Source of the DNA: Eriocheir sinensis
Taxonomy: Eukaryota; Arthropoda; Malacostraca; Decapoda; Varunidae
Direction of reading: 5' to 3'
Length of the DNA: 64,000 bases
Assembly: GCF_024679095.1 (NCBI RefSeq)
Contig: NC_066515.1
Span: forward strand, 26,246,887-26,310,886
Below the pieces are notes generated by a model, which worked only from the letters and a program-made list of their open reading frames with translations, ran no database searches and was not told the DNA's origin. The position numbers were made by a program, and so were the translations under genes. This document shows, piece by piece, positions 12,420-22,750 of this stretch (positions are counted from its first letter, which is position 1; every line of letters begins with the position of its first letter).

Positions 12420-13404
12420 GTCGCCATTATCTCCTATCCATTCATTAACCCAGTAGCAGCGACAGGCCAAATTTGTGGCTTTACCATGTAGCAGCGACGG
12501 GCCAAATTTGTGGCTTTACCATGTAGCAGCGACGGGCCAAATTTGTGGCTTTACCATGTAGCAGCGACGGGCCAAATTTGTGGCTTTACCATGTAGCAGC
12601 GACAGGCCAAATTTGTGGCTTTACCATGTAGCAGCGACAGGCCAAATTTGTGGCTTTACCATGTAGCAGCGACAGGCCAAATTTGTGGCTTTACCATGTA
12701 GCAGCGACAGGCCAAATTTGTGGCTTTACCATGTAGCAGCGACAGGCCAAATTTGTGGCTTTACCGTGTAGCAGCGACAGGCCAAATTTGTGGCTTTACC
12801 ATGTAGCAGCGACAGGCCAAATTTGTGGCTTTACCGTGTAGCAGCGACAGGCCAAATTTGTGGCTTTACCATGTAGCAGCGACAGGCCAAATTTGTGGCT
12901 TTACCATGTAGCAGCGATGGGCCAAATTTGTGCCATGATATAAACCCCCCAAAATAGATGATACATAGACTGATCACAAATGCCTTGATATATTTGTGTA
13001 ATGGTTTGTGTGAGTGATGATTTTTTCTCATTTTTCTCGCTTAGAGGGACCATTAAGAAACATGATCCCTGCTGCTACTGGGTTAATCTATCCATACCTC
13101 TGTCTTGTGTTTCAGGGTCATCAAGCTTGAGAATGGCCTGACAGCTCTCCTCGTGTCCGACATCAACAGAATCCAACACTCCCCTGAAGAGGATGAGGAG
13201 GACGAGGAGGAGGAGGAAGGTTGGATTCAGTCTTTCATCTTATTCATTTTAATTGTTAGTCATTGTGTTCTTAGTCAGTTATTTACTTAATTTTTTTTCT
13301 CATATATAATTGGATTCTCTTGTGCAACTTAATTTTCTTCTTATACAGTTATCTATTCTTGTTTTTTTTATATATGTAGTTATTTATCTGTTTTCTTGTT
13401 TGTT

Positions 13405-13464
<60 letters not shown>

Positions 13465-16400
13465 ATTACCTAGTTAGTCTTGTGTTATCCTGTTTCCACA
13501 TTTTAATCTTATATTTAACTTACTGTTGCTTGATTTTTTATTATCTTTTTAGGTGATTCAGGAGAGTCGGAAGAAGATGATGATGGCGAGGAGGGAGATT
13601 CCGAAGGGGAGACAGATGACAGTGAAGGGGAGGAGGAGGAGGAAGAACGGGGAGACTGCAGAAGGAAGCCAACGGACACCACTAAGTATCTGGTAACTAT
13701 TCCCTCCTATTCATCTTTCTCTGTTATCATTGCCTCAAAACTCTCACTCCTGCGCCTCACCAGACCTTCCTCCCTTTCTGTATACAACATCAAGATTTTA
13801 TTCAACTATACATCCTCTATCCTTCACCACCTCTATCCTTCACCGCCACAAACTAATCCTTCCTTTTAATCTTTCTTTGCTATCATCACCTCAAAACTCT
13901 CACTCCTGCGCCTCCCCAGACCTTTCTCCCTTTCTGTATACAGCATCAAGATCTTATTCAACTATACATCCCATTATCCTCACATCCTCTATCCTTCACT
14001 GCCACAAACTGTTCCTTCCTTTTAATCTTTTTTTGCTATCATCGCCTCAAAACTCTCACTCATTCCTGCGCCTCCCCAGACCTTTCTCCCTTTCTGTATA
14101 CAACATCAAGATCTTATTCAACCATGCATCCCATTATCCTCACATCCCTATTCTCACATCCTCTATCCTCCACCCTCACCCTAGGCCTCATCAAACCTTT
14201 TCTCTTCCTATATACAACATCAAAATCTTATTCAACTATACATCCCATTATCCTCACATCCCTATTCTCATATCCTCTGTCCTCCACCCCCACCCTAGGC
14301 CTCATCAAACCTTTTCTCTTCCTATATACAACATCAAAATCTTATTCAACTATACATCCCATTATCCTCACATCCTCTGTCCTTCACCCTCACCCTTGGC
14401 CTCATCAAACCTTTTCTCTTCCTATATATACCACATCAAAATCTCATTCATCTACACACCACATTATCAATCCTCGCTCATCCCCCGTTCTTCCCCACCC
14501 CCCTCAGGCCGCAGCATCCCTGACGGTTGGCGTGGGCAGTTTCGAGGACCCTGAGGACATCCCGGGCCTGATGCACTTCCTCGAACACATGGTCTTCATG
14601 GGCTCGGAGAAGTACCCTAAGGAGAATGATTTTGATTTCTTCATTACGGTAAGGAGGAGGCATTGCGTTTCTTGTACAGTCGCCCCTCAAATAGTACGGT
14701 TTCCAATAGTTTGGTTAGGTTAGGTTAGGAGGCATTGCGTTTCTTATAGTCATCCCTCAAATAGTACGGTTTCCAATAACTTGGTTAGGTTAGGTTAGGT
14801 TAGGAGGCATTGCATTTCTTATAGTCATCCCTCAAATAGTACGGTTTCCAATAACTTGGTTAGGTTAGGTTAGGTTAGGTTAGGAGGCATTGCATTTCTT
14901 ATAGTCATCCCTCAAATAGTACGGTTTCCAATAGTTTGGTTAGGTTAGGTTAGGTTAGGAGGCATTGCGTTTCTTATACAGTTGCCCCTCAAGTAGTACG
15001 GTTTCCAATTGTTTGGTTTCGGTTGTATGTGGATTTTCGTAGAAGTTTTTTTAGGATTTTTAAATTTCCTGCTTGTCGGGAAATTTTAAAATCCTAAAAA
15101 ATCTTCTTAGAAAATCCACATAAAACCAAAACCGAACTATTGGAAACCGTACTATTTGAGGGATGAATGTATTAATTTTTATTTTCTCGTTATTTATTAT
15201 CATTATTTTTTCAGTACGGAAGGGAGGCATTGTATTTCTTTCCCTGTTTTTCTCTCTTTTTCTCTTTCTTAATTCCATTCTTCCTTTCTTCGCATACTTT
15301 TTAATTCCTCCCTTCTGTCCCTTGTATCTCATGACCTTCCTTCTTTTTTTGTCTTTTTCCTTCCTTCCTTCCTTTTCCTTCTTTATTTTTTTATCCCCTT
15401 CTTTGTTTATATTTCTCCTTTTTCCATCTTTCCTTCCTTCCTTCCTTTTCCTTCTACTTTATTTTTTCTCTCTGTTTATATTTCTCCTTTTTCCATCTTT
15501 CCTTCCTTTTTTTCTCTCCTTCTTTGTGTATATTTCTCCTTTTTCCATCCTGCATTCCTTCCCTCCTAATCACCCTCCCTTTCCCGTCCCCCCCACAGAA
15601 ACACGGCGGACACGACAACGCCCACACCGACATGGAACACACCACTTTCTACTTTGAGGTGCAGGAGCGGAACCTCACTGGCGGCCTGGATAGGTTCGCG
15701 CAGTTCTTCATCAACCCTCTCATGAAGCAGGAAGCCATGGCGAGGGAGAGGGAGGCAGTGCATAGCGGTGGGTCCTGTGTGTGTGTGGGAGGGGCGAAAA
15801 TATTTATAGTATGTTCGAGTTAAGTGTGTGTGTGTTTAGTGTTGATTTTGCTCTGTTTTGTAAGGTCATGGCGAGGGGGAGAGAGGCAGTGCATAGCCGT
15901 GGGTCCTGTGCGTGTGTGGGAAGGGCAGAAATATTTATAGTATGTTCGAGTTAAGTGTGTGTATTTACCTAGTTGTATTTACCTAGTTCTAGTTTTACAG
16001 GGCCTGGGCTTATGCTCGTGTGGTGCCATCTCCGTGTCTGTATTTGTCCAACTTTTCCTTAAAGCTTTGCACACACTTCGCTGATACTACATCCTCACTT
16101 AGTCTGTTCCAAACCTCTATATTTCTTTGTGGGAAGCTATATTTCTTTATGTCTCTCAAGCATCTTCCTTTCCTTTCATTTCTGAGGTCATTCTTATCCC
16201 TCCCTCCCTTACCCCAGAGTTCCAAATGGCGTTACCCGAGGATGCGTACCGGGCCCAGCAGATCTTTGGGACCTTCGCCGCTGAGGGACACCCCATGGGG
16301 AAGTTCACATGGGGTAACGAAACCACTCTGAACACTGGGATCCCCGATGAGGCCCTACACACAAAGCTTCACGAACTACGGTTGAAATATTATTCTGGGC

Positions 16401-19400
16401 ACTATATGACGCTCGCTGTGCAGGCGCGACTCTCCCTCGATGACCTGCAGGAACTGGTCTGCAATATCTTCTCTCAGGTGTGTGTGTGTGTGTGTTATAG
16501 TTATGTTCAGGTTGAGTGTGTGTTTCTATATTTTTCTGTTATAATTTTGTTCTAGTCTTCACATCCCTCATACCCTTTCTTTAACCCGGTAGCAGCAGGG
16601 ATCATATTTCTTAATGGTCCCTCTAAGCAAGAAAAATGAGAAATCATCACTCACACAAACCATTTCATAATATATATCAAAGCATTTGTGATCAGTTTAT
16701 GTATCATCTATTTTGGGGGGTTTATATCATGGCACAAATTTGTCCTGTCACTGCTACACGGTAAAGCCACAAATTTGGCCTGTTGCTGCTACACGGTAAA
16801 GCCACAAATTTGGCCCGTCACTGCTACACGGTAAAGCCACAAATTTGGCCCGCTACTTGCTGCTACAGTAAAGCCACAAATTTGTCCCATCATACACAGT
16901 AGCCACAAAAAATTTGGCCCCTGTGCTACACAGTAAAGCCACAAATTTGACCCATCGCTGCTACATGATAAAGCCACAAATTTGGCCCGTCGCTGCTACC
17001 GGGTTAACTCCTATGTCAACTTGCATCCAATAGCTAACACCCATTAACTTATACCCTTTAATTCCCACTTCCAGGTCCCCAACAACAAGCTCCCACGGCC
17101 AAGTTACACACAGTTGGATTATCCGTTCCCACCTGACAAATTTCACCGTCTGTGTCGCATCGTGCCCACCAAGGAGGAGCACAGTGTCGAGGTGAGCTGG
17201 GCCCTCCCGTCGCTCCTCGCACACTACCAGACCAAGCCCCTGCACTTCATCAGTCACCTGCTGGGACATGAGGGGCGTGGGTCTATCCTCTCATACCTCA
17301 AGAAGAAGGTGTGGGCAGCCGGTCTCTACTCCGGCAACGATGAGTCTGGGTTTGAGCATAACAGCACCTACGCTCTCCTTAGCATCAGTGTCGACCTCAC
17401 CGACGAAGGCTTTGCAAATCTCGAGGAGGTGTTGTGTGTCATCTTCCAATACCTGGCCATGTTGCGGGAGGCCGGGCCCATAGAGAGAGTCTTCAAGGAG
17501 ATACAGCAGATCGAAAGGCTCAAGTTCGAGTACGCAGAGGAGCTCTCGACGGTGGAGAACGTGGAGAATTTGTCAGAAGCGATGCAACTCTACCCCCCTG
17601 AACACTACCTCACCGGGGACTGCTTAAATGAACACTACGACCCCAAGATCATCAAGGAGTGCCTAGATGCATTGGTTCCCGAGACCTGCAACATCACCAT
17701 CAACTCGAAGACCCAGGAAAGCCGTTGTGACCTCACCGAGAAGTGGTTCGGCACCAAGCACTGTCTGGAAGATGTCCCTAAGGAGTGGAAGGAGAGATGG
17801 GCCAGCCTCCCCCAAAACCCCGAGCTCTTCATCACAACGCCAAACCTCTTCATCCCCGATAACTTCGACCTCATAACCCCAGAGAAGGACGTCCCGGATT
17901 ATCCCGAGCGCGTGGTGGAAGATGAGCGCGGGACGGTTTGGTTCCGGCACGATGTTAAGTTCCAGCTGCCGAGGACCTACTGTTACGTGTACCTGCTCAA
18001 TGATGTCACGCTGAGGTCCCCGAGAATGGCGGCGCTGCAAGACCTGTTCCTGCGGTTGTTTGAGCAGCAGGTGATGGAGGATGTGTACCCGGCAGCCATG
18101 GCCCAGTACGCCTACTCTCTCAGCAGTGGGGACCAAGGGATGCTGCTCAAACTTAACGGGTTCAACCAAAAGCTGCCTCAAGTCCTGGACCTCCTTCTGC
18201 ACCACCTGGAGACCTTCGGCGAGAACCTTGACGAGATGACCTTCCAGGAGATGCGGCAGCAGCAGATGAAGCAATACTACTGCAGCATCCTCAAGCCTGA
18301 CAGGGTGCGAAATGACCTGCGGCTGTCCGTCCTGCAGGAGGTTCACTGGACGTCACAGCAGAAGCTTCAGGAGATCAGGACGGCTACCACCAAGGACCTT
18401 CTGGAGGAGTACGTCCCTCATATTCTCGCCCCTAGTAGCGTGCAGGTTCTGGTGCAGGGCAACACCACCCCTAAGGAGGCCGAGGAGCTGTACCAGAGGG
18501 TGAAGAAGAGGCTACGTGACCCGCCCAGCCAGCCACTCACCGAGCTCTGCACCAACGAGCTGGCCGGTGGTGCCTGGACGCTGAGGGCCAGGGCCGCCAA
18601 CCCCTCCAACACCAACAGCTCAGTCATCAACTATTACCAACACAAACAGGGATCGCTGAAGCTGGAGGTCCTGCACGAGTTCATTGATGTGAGTTTGTGA
18701 AGGGCTGAAGCCTTACCAAGTGTCTGTACCTATATCCCAGTGGAGGCAAAGATAGACAAGGTTGGAGAAGGTCAAATTAGGTGAGGGAAAGAAAGGAAGG
18801 TTAGGTAAGGTATATTCAAGACAAGGGAAAGAAAGGTCAGATTAGGTTAAGGCAGGATATCATAAATCTACCCATGGAAATGCCTATAACTCTCTCCTCT
18901 TTTCTTTAATCATTCTTTTTTTGTGTGTGTGTTAAAATCCAAATGGGTAAAGTGTGCGTTAGTCTTGGTTTTAATGGTAAGTCTCTCTGTCTCTCTACCC
19001 TTAGATGGTGATGGAGGGCCCAGTGTTCGACCAGCTGCGTACGAGGGAACAGCTGGGCTACCATGTCCACTGTACCAACCACAACACTTACGGCATCTTG
19101 GGCATCTCGGTCACTGTCAATACGCAAGCTAACAAGTTCAGGTGGGGTTCCTCTGGTGTCTGTTCTTCCTATGTATTCCTATGTATTCCTCCTTCTTGTT
19201 TTCTCTCCATTCCTTAGGTACATTAGTCTCCTCTTTCTCCTCTTCCCCTCCTCCTCCTCCTTGCTTTCTCTCCCTTCCTTAGGTAAATTAGTCTCCTCCC
19301 TCTCTCTCTCCCTTCTCTCTCCCTGCCTTCCCATAAGAGAGAGAAGAAGAATGTTACGAGTCTCCGGTAATCCTCATCTCCTATCCCCAGTGTCTCCCAT

Positions 19401-20333
19401 GTGGACCAGAGGATCGAGGCCTTCCTGGAGGAGTTTCTGAGGACTGTGAAGAACATGGGGGAGGCTGAGGTGGTGGAGCTCAAGGAGACACTCACCAGCA
19501 TGAAGCAGACCATTGACTTGACGCTTAAAGAGGAGGTCGACCGGAACTGGAGTGAGATCATCCATGGGGAATATGTGTTTGATCGCCTTAAGCAGCAGGT
19601 CGACTTGATTCAGGAAATAACGAAGGAGGGTGTCATCGAGTGCCTCAAGGAGCTGGTGGGTGCCAAAGGGCCGGGCTACAGGAAGCTGAGTGTGCAGGTG
19701 GTGGGCGCCAGCAACCCTGAAGCCGGCTCTCCACCCTCCCTTGATACCCTCTTAGGTGGGTCATTATTATCATTATCTTCCTCCTCCTCCTCCTTCCTCT
19801 CTCTGTGTGTGGGTGTGGGTGGGTGGGGGGCGTATTCTGTATCAGTATATGTGTGTATGTGTACTTAACTTTTATTTTTGAGGGTAAAGAAAGCAGTTCA
19901 AGGGCTCAAAAAACCCCCACTAGGCACGACTTCCACACACACACACACGAAGAAGCAAGTAATTAAAAGGGAAACTGACTCTCTCTTTCTAGCCCCACAT
20001 TCTATTTTCCTTACAGGGGCAGTGCATAGCAGACTTTATCAGAGAAAGAGAGAGAGAGAGAGTTATTTCATGTTACGCTGCTGAACTTCTGGTGTAAAAG
20101 GAAAATATATTAATGTCTGAAGCAGCAGATTACATTAGATTATTATAGGTTAAGGTTTGGGGAGACCCTTTAACAGTCTTTTCGTTTCTCCTCGGACAGG
20201 GCAAGGCAGCGTTCCAGAGCTCCTGGTGCCTGAGGAAGGGGAGGAGACGGGGGTGCCCAAGGATCACTTCATCACGGACATCAAAGCCTTCAAGGATAAA
20301 CTCAAGCTTTACCCGCCAACCAAGATCGTCTAG
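10986..20333 (+). CDS. NRDC: Nardilysin (M16 zinc metalloprotease), ten coding exons
   Basis: Coding exons: 10986-11197, 13116-13219, 13553-13692, 14508-14648, 15599-15767, 16218-16477, 17075-18688, 19005-19141, 19391-19755, 20200-20333; all GT-AG and in phase, 1091 residues (human about 1150). Nardilysin is an M16 peptidase that cleaves N-terminal to arginine in dibasic sites and also aids ectodomain shedding. The family-specific acidic insert is encoded by exons 2-3 (about residues 88-140). The inverted zinc motif is HFLEHM (H175, H179, with E178 as base); the distal ligand is E256 in VHSEF, 81 residues after H175, the same spacing as in insulin-degrading enzyme, with supporting E249. The C-terminal substrate-binding pair is R892 and Y899 in LRTREQLGY. 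Exon 1 encodes a basic, hydroxyl-rich N-terminus (MSKRLLSFTSRHINKRIRL) that could be a mitochondrial presequence. The start is the only ATG in frame with TPIKGRCDKKEYR, which aligns to the segment just before the first M16 domain. Introns carry transposable elements and arrays. Confidence 0.97.
11348..11902. mobile_element. Foldback (inverted-repeat) element in nardilysin intron 1
   Basis: The left end reads CTTAGAAATAGCGGCTCC and the right end GGAGCCGCTATTTCTAAG. The arms continue inward for about 100 bp with matches such as GTAATTACGACATTTCCAGC and TTTTGACAAGCGGACAGG. Internally an 80-90 bp segment (TTGACCTCTGATTTTGAACA to GTAAGTAGCGGGCC) is directly duplicated. No transposase coding is seen, so this is a non-autonomous element. 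It contains TGCGCATGC at about 11708, a partial match to an NRF1 site. Confidence 0.85.
12445..13086. mobile_element. TTAA-bounded MITE, copy 1, with internal minisatellite
   Basis: It begins TTAACCCAGTAGCAGCGAC and ends GCTGCTACTGGGTTAA, an inverted repeat with TTAA at both outer ends, as expected of piggyBac-type target sites. The interior is expanded into about 13 copies of a 38-39 bp unit (TGTAGCAGCGACAGGCC plus AAATTTGTGGCTTTACC), each unit being a copy of the terminal sequence. It lies in nardilysin intron 1, ending 30 bp before exon 2. Confidence 0.85.
13382..13465 (+). repeat. (GT)n microsatellite in nardilysin intron 2
   Basis: An uninterrupted (TG)n run of about 50 bp from about 13409, between two T-rich stretches, inside the 333-bp intron that separates the two exons of the acidic insert. 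Confidence 0.9.
13693..14507 (+). repeat. Tandem array filling nardilysin intron 3
   Basis: About six pyrimidine-rich units (AAACTCTCACTCCTGCGCCT, CTTTCTGTATACAACATC, ATCTTATTCAACTATACATC) fill the intron. The first unit aligns to the others from the +3 position of the exon 3 donor (GTAACTATTCC versus AAACTAATCC), so the array starts flush with the splice site. Scarcity of purines leaves open frames of up to 274 codons, which I do not regard as coding. Confidence 0.85.
14649..15170. mobile_element. Mariner-type MITE with tandem copies of its end, nardilysin intron 4
   Basis: 14979-15169 is a palindrome of about 75-bp arms: AGTACGGTTTCCAATTGTTT on the left, AACTATTGGAAACCGTACTA on the right, with CAGTNGNCCCTC ends next to TA. 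Upstream, four units of 75-105 bp (14649-14975) each join GGAGGCATTGCGTTTCTT to the MITE end and a (TTAGG)n tail. The first unit begins at the exon 4 donor itself (GTAAGGAGGAGGCATTGCG). A second full MITE copy lies at 46367-46534. Confidence 0.8.
15738..15961 (+). repeat. Tandem duplication of the nardilysin exon 5 3' end and donor
   Basis: 15738-15832 (last 30 nt of exon 5, donor GTGGGT and about 65 nt of intron) is repeated at 15868-15961. Shared words include GGCAGTGCATAGC, GTGGGTCCTGTG and TATAGTATGTTCGAGTTAAG. The second copy keeps a donor (CATAGCC then GTGGGT). Its coding part has substitutions and no acceptor of its own, so it is probably a pseudo-exon remnant. Confidence 0.85.
15962..16216 (-). 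mobile_element. CR1-like LINE 3' fragment in nardilysin intron 5
   Basis: The minus-strand translation contains RCLRDIKKYSFPQRN, EVWNRLSEDVV and SFKEKLDKYRHGDGT, the C-terminal end of a CR1-like ORF2. The 3' end is a tandem TAGGTAAATACAAC. The 5'-truncated end abuts exon 6, so the antisense strand supplies most of the exon 6 polypyrimidine tract. Relatives are at 52912-53168 and 60432-60790. Confidence 0.85.
16581..17007. mobile_element. TTAA-bounded MITE, copy 2, nardilysin intron 6
   Basis: It begins TTAACCCGGTAGCAGCAGGG and ends CGTCGCTGCTACCGGGTTAA. The core (TTCTTAATGGTCCCTCTAAG, TATGTATCATCTATTTTGGG, TTTATATCATGGCACAAATT) matches copy 4 at 41598-41783. One side is expanded into about six degenerate units of 38-40 bp containing GGTAAAGCCACAAATTTGGC. 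It is inverted relative to copy 1. Confidence 0.85.
18689..19004 (+). other. Nardilysin intron 7
   Basis: This 316-bp intron contains short TTAGG/TAAGG-like words (18770-18850) and ends with a CT-rich tract and TTAG acceptor at 19001-19004. The segment near 18862 (CTACCCATGGAAATGCC) recalls the dispersed unit of the 6601-7445 array. No other feature is seen. Confidence 0.6.
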
Positions 20334-21500
20334 CACCTCACACACATATACGCACACACACACTTACATACACACACACACACTCTCTCGTTCCTCACTT
20401 TCTCACCCTCTTTCTCTCTCTCTCTCGCTCGCTCGCCCCTTCTGTTCCCCTCCCTTTCTCTCTTTCATACGTAAATAGTACGTGTTTGTTAATTTCTACT
20501 CTCGGAAAATACCGCTCGGAGAAACTATTAATAATCAGACATTGTGAGATTGATAAGTATACAGTACCCTCTCAAGTTTCGCGCTTGATTCATTCCGAAG
20601 GTACAGCGTTAAAAGCCTCGGTCACACATTCACATCTATCTATCTATATCTCTCTAAATATCTATGTCTAAATTCTCCTCCTGTTTCGTTAAATATGAAT
20701 TTTTTGTATCCCTTAGAATAGCTTTTATACTTGTCTTATTTATAATTTCAATGTTCTCCTGTTACGTGAAATAAGAACTTTTTTAACCCGTGTCGAGAAT
20801 TTTCACACCTGCTTTTGTTTTGCTCTGATATCTCTTGTAAATGTATTCTATTTCTTCTAAGTTAAAGGTGCTTGTAAGAACTCTAACTTAAGATCTCTGT
20901 AAAAACCTCATTCACACTTGGTTCATCAATATTTATCATCTCTCTTTCCTTTTCAAACTCTTAATACCACTGCTGTGAATTTCTTGAGTACATTCACAGC
21001 TATATCTTGCCTATTTTTCTCATTTCCCAATTCAGTTTTTCCAACCAGGATGTCTATAATAACTTCAGGGTCCTACGTTCACCCCTGCTTCATATATATT
21101 TATCAGCTCTTTTCCTTTCAAACTCTTAATACCACTGCTGTGAATTTCTTGAGTACATTCACAGCTATCTATATCTTGCCTATTTTTCTCATTTCCCAAT
21201 TCAGCTTTTCCAACCAAGATGTCTATAATAACTTCAGGGTCCTATGTTCACCCCTGCTTCATATATATTTATCAGCTCTTTTCCTTTCAAACTCTTAATA
21301 CCACTGCTGTGAATTTCTTGAGTACATTCACAGCTATATCTTGCCTATTTTTCTCATTTCCCAATTCAGTTTTTCCAACCAAGATGTCTATAATAACTTC
21401 AGGGTCCTACGTTCACCCCTGCTTCATATATATTTATCAGCTCTTTTCCTTTCAAACTCAAATAACTTCCAAAATAAAGATGGTTGTGAGAGCCTTCAAG
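20334..21500 (+). other. NRDC: Nardilysin 3' UTR with 167-bp array and poly(A) signal
   Basis: After the TAG at 20331-20333 come (CA)n and (CT)n tracts (20338-20460). From about 20945 to 21460 a unit of about 167 bp (ATACCACTGCTGTGAATTTC, GATGTCTATAATAACTTCAG, TCACCCCTGCTTCATATATA) repeats three times. The first AATAAA after the stop is at 21473-21478, just after the last repeat, and is the likely cleavage signal. Confidence 0.6.
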
Positions 21501-21599
21501 TACCGTACATGAACTCGTCTGACTTATTCTCATTGTGTCATAGCTTTGCTCAAATCATGAGTTTGTTATCCGGAAAAGGTTGTCGTTTTATGGTTGTTA

Positions 21600-22745
21600 T
21601 ACTGTACTGATGGGTGGCTGGGAACACACCAATGACACTCTCTATAGGACGGAATCATCTCATTTTTTGCTTACTGAATGAACTGTGAAGATATGCAAGT
21701 GTTCAAGGGTACCATTTATCCAAGAGAGGCTGTTGTTTTATAGTGGTGCTGTATTGTACTGATGGGTGGCTGGGAACACACCAATGACACTCTCTATAGG
21801 ACGGAATCATCTCATTTTTTGTTTACTGAATGAACTGTGAAGATATGCAAGTGTTCAAGGGTACCATTTATCCAAGAGAGGCTGTTGTTTTATAGTGGTG
21901 CTTTACTGTACTGATGGGTGGCTGGGAACACACCAATGACACACTCTATAGGACGGAATCATCTCATTTTTTGTTTACTAAATGAACTGTGAAGATATGC
22001 AAGTGTTCAGGGGTACCATTTATCCAAGAGAGGCTGTTGTTTTATAGTGGTGCTGTATTGTACTGATGGGTGGCTGGGAACACACTTATGACACTCTCTA
22101 TATGTCACCATTGTTTACTCATTCCTCTTTTGCTTACTGAATGAACCATGTATGTAAGTGTTCAGGGGTACCTTTTATCTGAGAGAGGCTGTTGTTTTAT
22201 AGTGGTGCTTTACTGTACTGATGGGTGGCTGGGAACACACCAATGACACTCTATACGTCACCATTGTTTACTCATTCCTCTTTTGCTTACTGAATGAACC
22301 ATGTATGTAAGTGTTCAGGGGTACCTTTTATCTGAGAGAGGCTGTTGTTTTATAGTGGTGCTGTATTGTACTGATGGGTGACTGGGAACACACCAATGAC
22401 ACTCTATATGTCACCATTGTTTACTCATTCCTCTTTTGCTTACTGAATGAACCATGTATGTAAGTGTTCAGGGGTACCTTTTATCTGAGAGAGGCTGTTG
22501 TTTTATAGTGGTGCTGTATTGTACTGATGGGTGGCTGGGAACACACTTATGACACTGTACGTCACCATTGTTTACTCATTCCTCTTTTGCTTACTGAATG
22601 AACCATGTATGTAAGTGTTTAGGGATACCTGTTATCTGAGAGAGGCTGTTGTTTTATAGTGGTGCTGTATTGTTCTGATGGGTGGCTGGGAACACACTTA
22701 TGACACTCTATACGTCACCATTGTTTACTCATTCCTCTATTGCTT
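21600..22745. repeat. About 152-bp tandem array, eight copies
   Basis: GATGGGTGGCTGGGAACACA recurs at about 21609, 21760, 21913, 22064, 22218, 22373, 22526 and 22678, so unit length varies between 151 and 155 bp. Two subfamilies occur: the first three copies have AGGACGGAATCATCTCATTT, the later ones CACCATTGTTTACTCATTCC. The last unit runs directly into the 138-bp array. Confidence 0.95.
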
Positions 22746-22750
22746 ACTGA

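Noticed and set aside
13730..14723. Open frames of 199-274 codons in nardilysin intron 3
   Set aside because: They are pyrimidine-rich repeat read-through; the conserved VGVGSFEDPEDIPG only begins at the exon 4 acceptor at 14507.
16010..16225. Minus-strand ORF of 71 codons overlapping nardilysin exon 6
   Set aside because: It is the antisense CR1-like LINE fragment; the ATG lies by chance in the first bases of exon 6.
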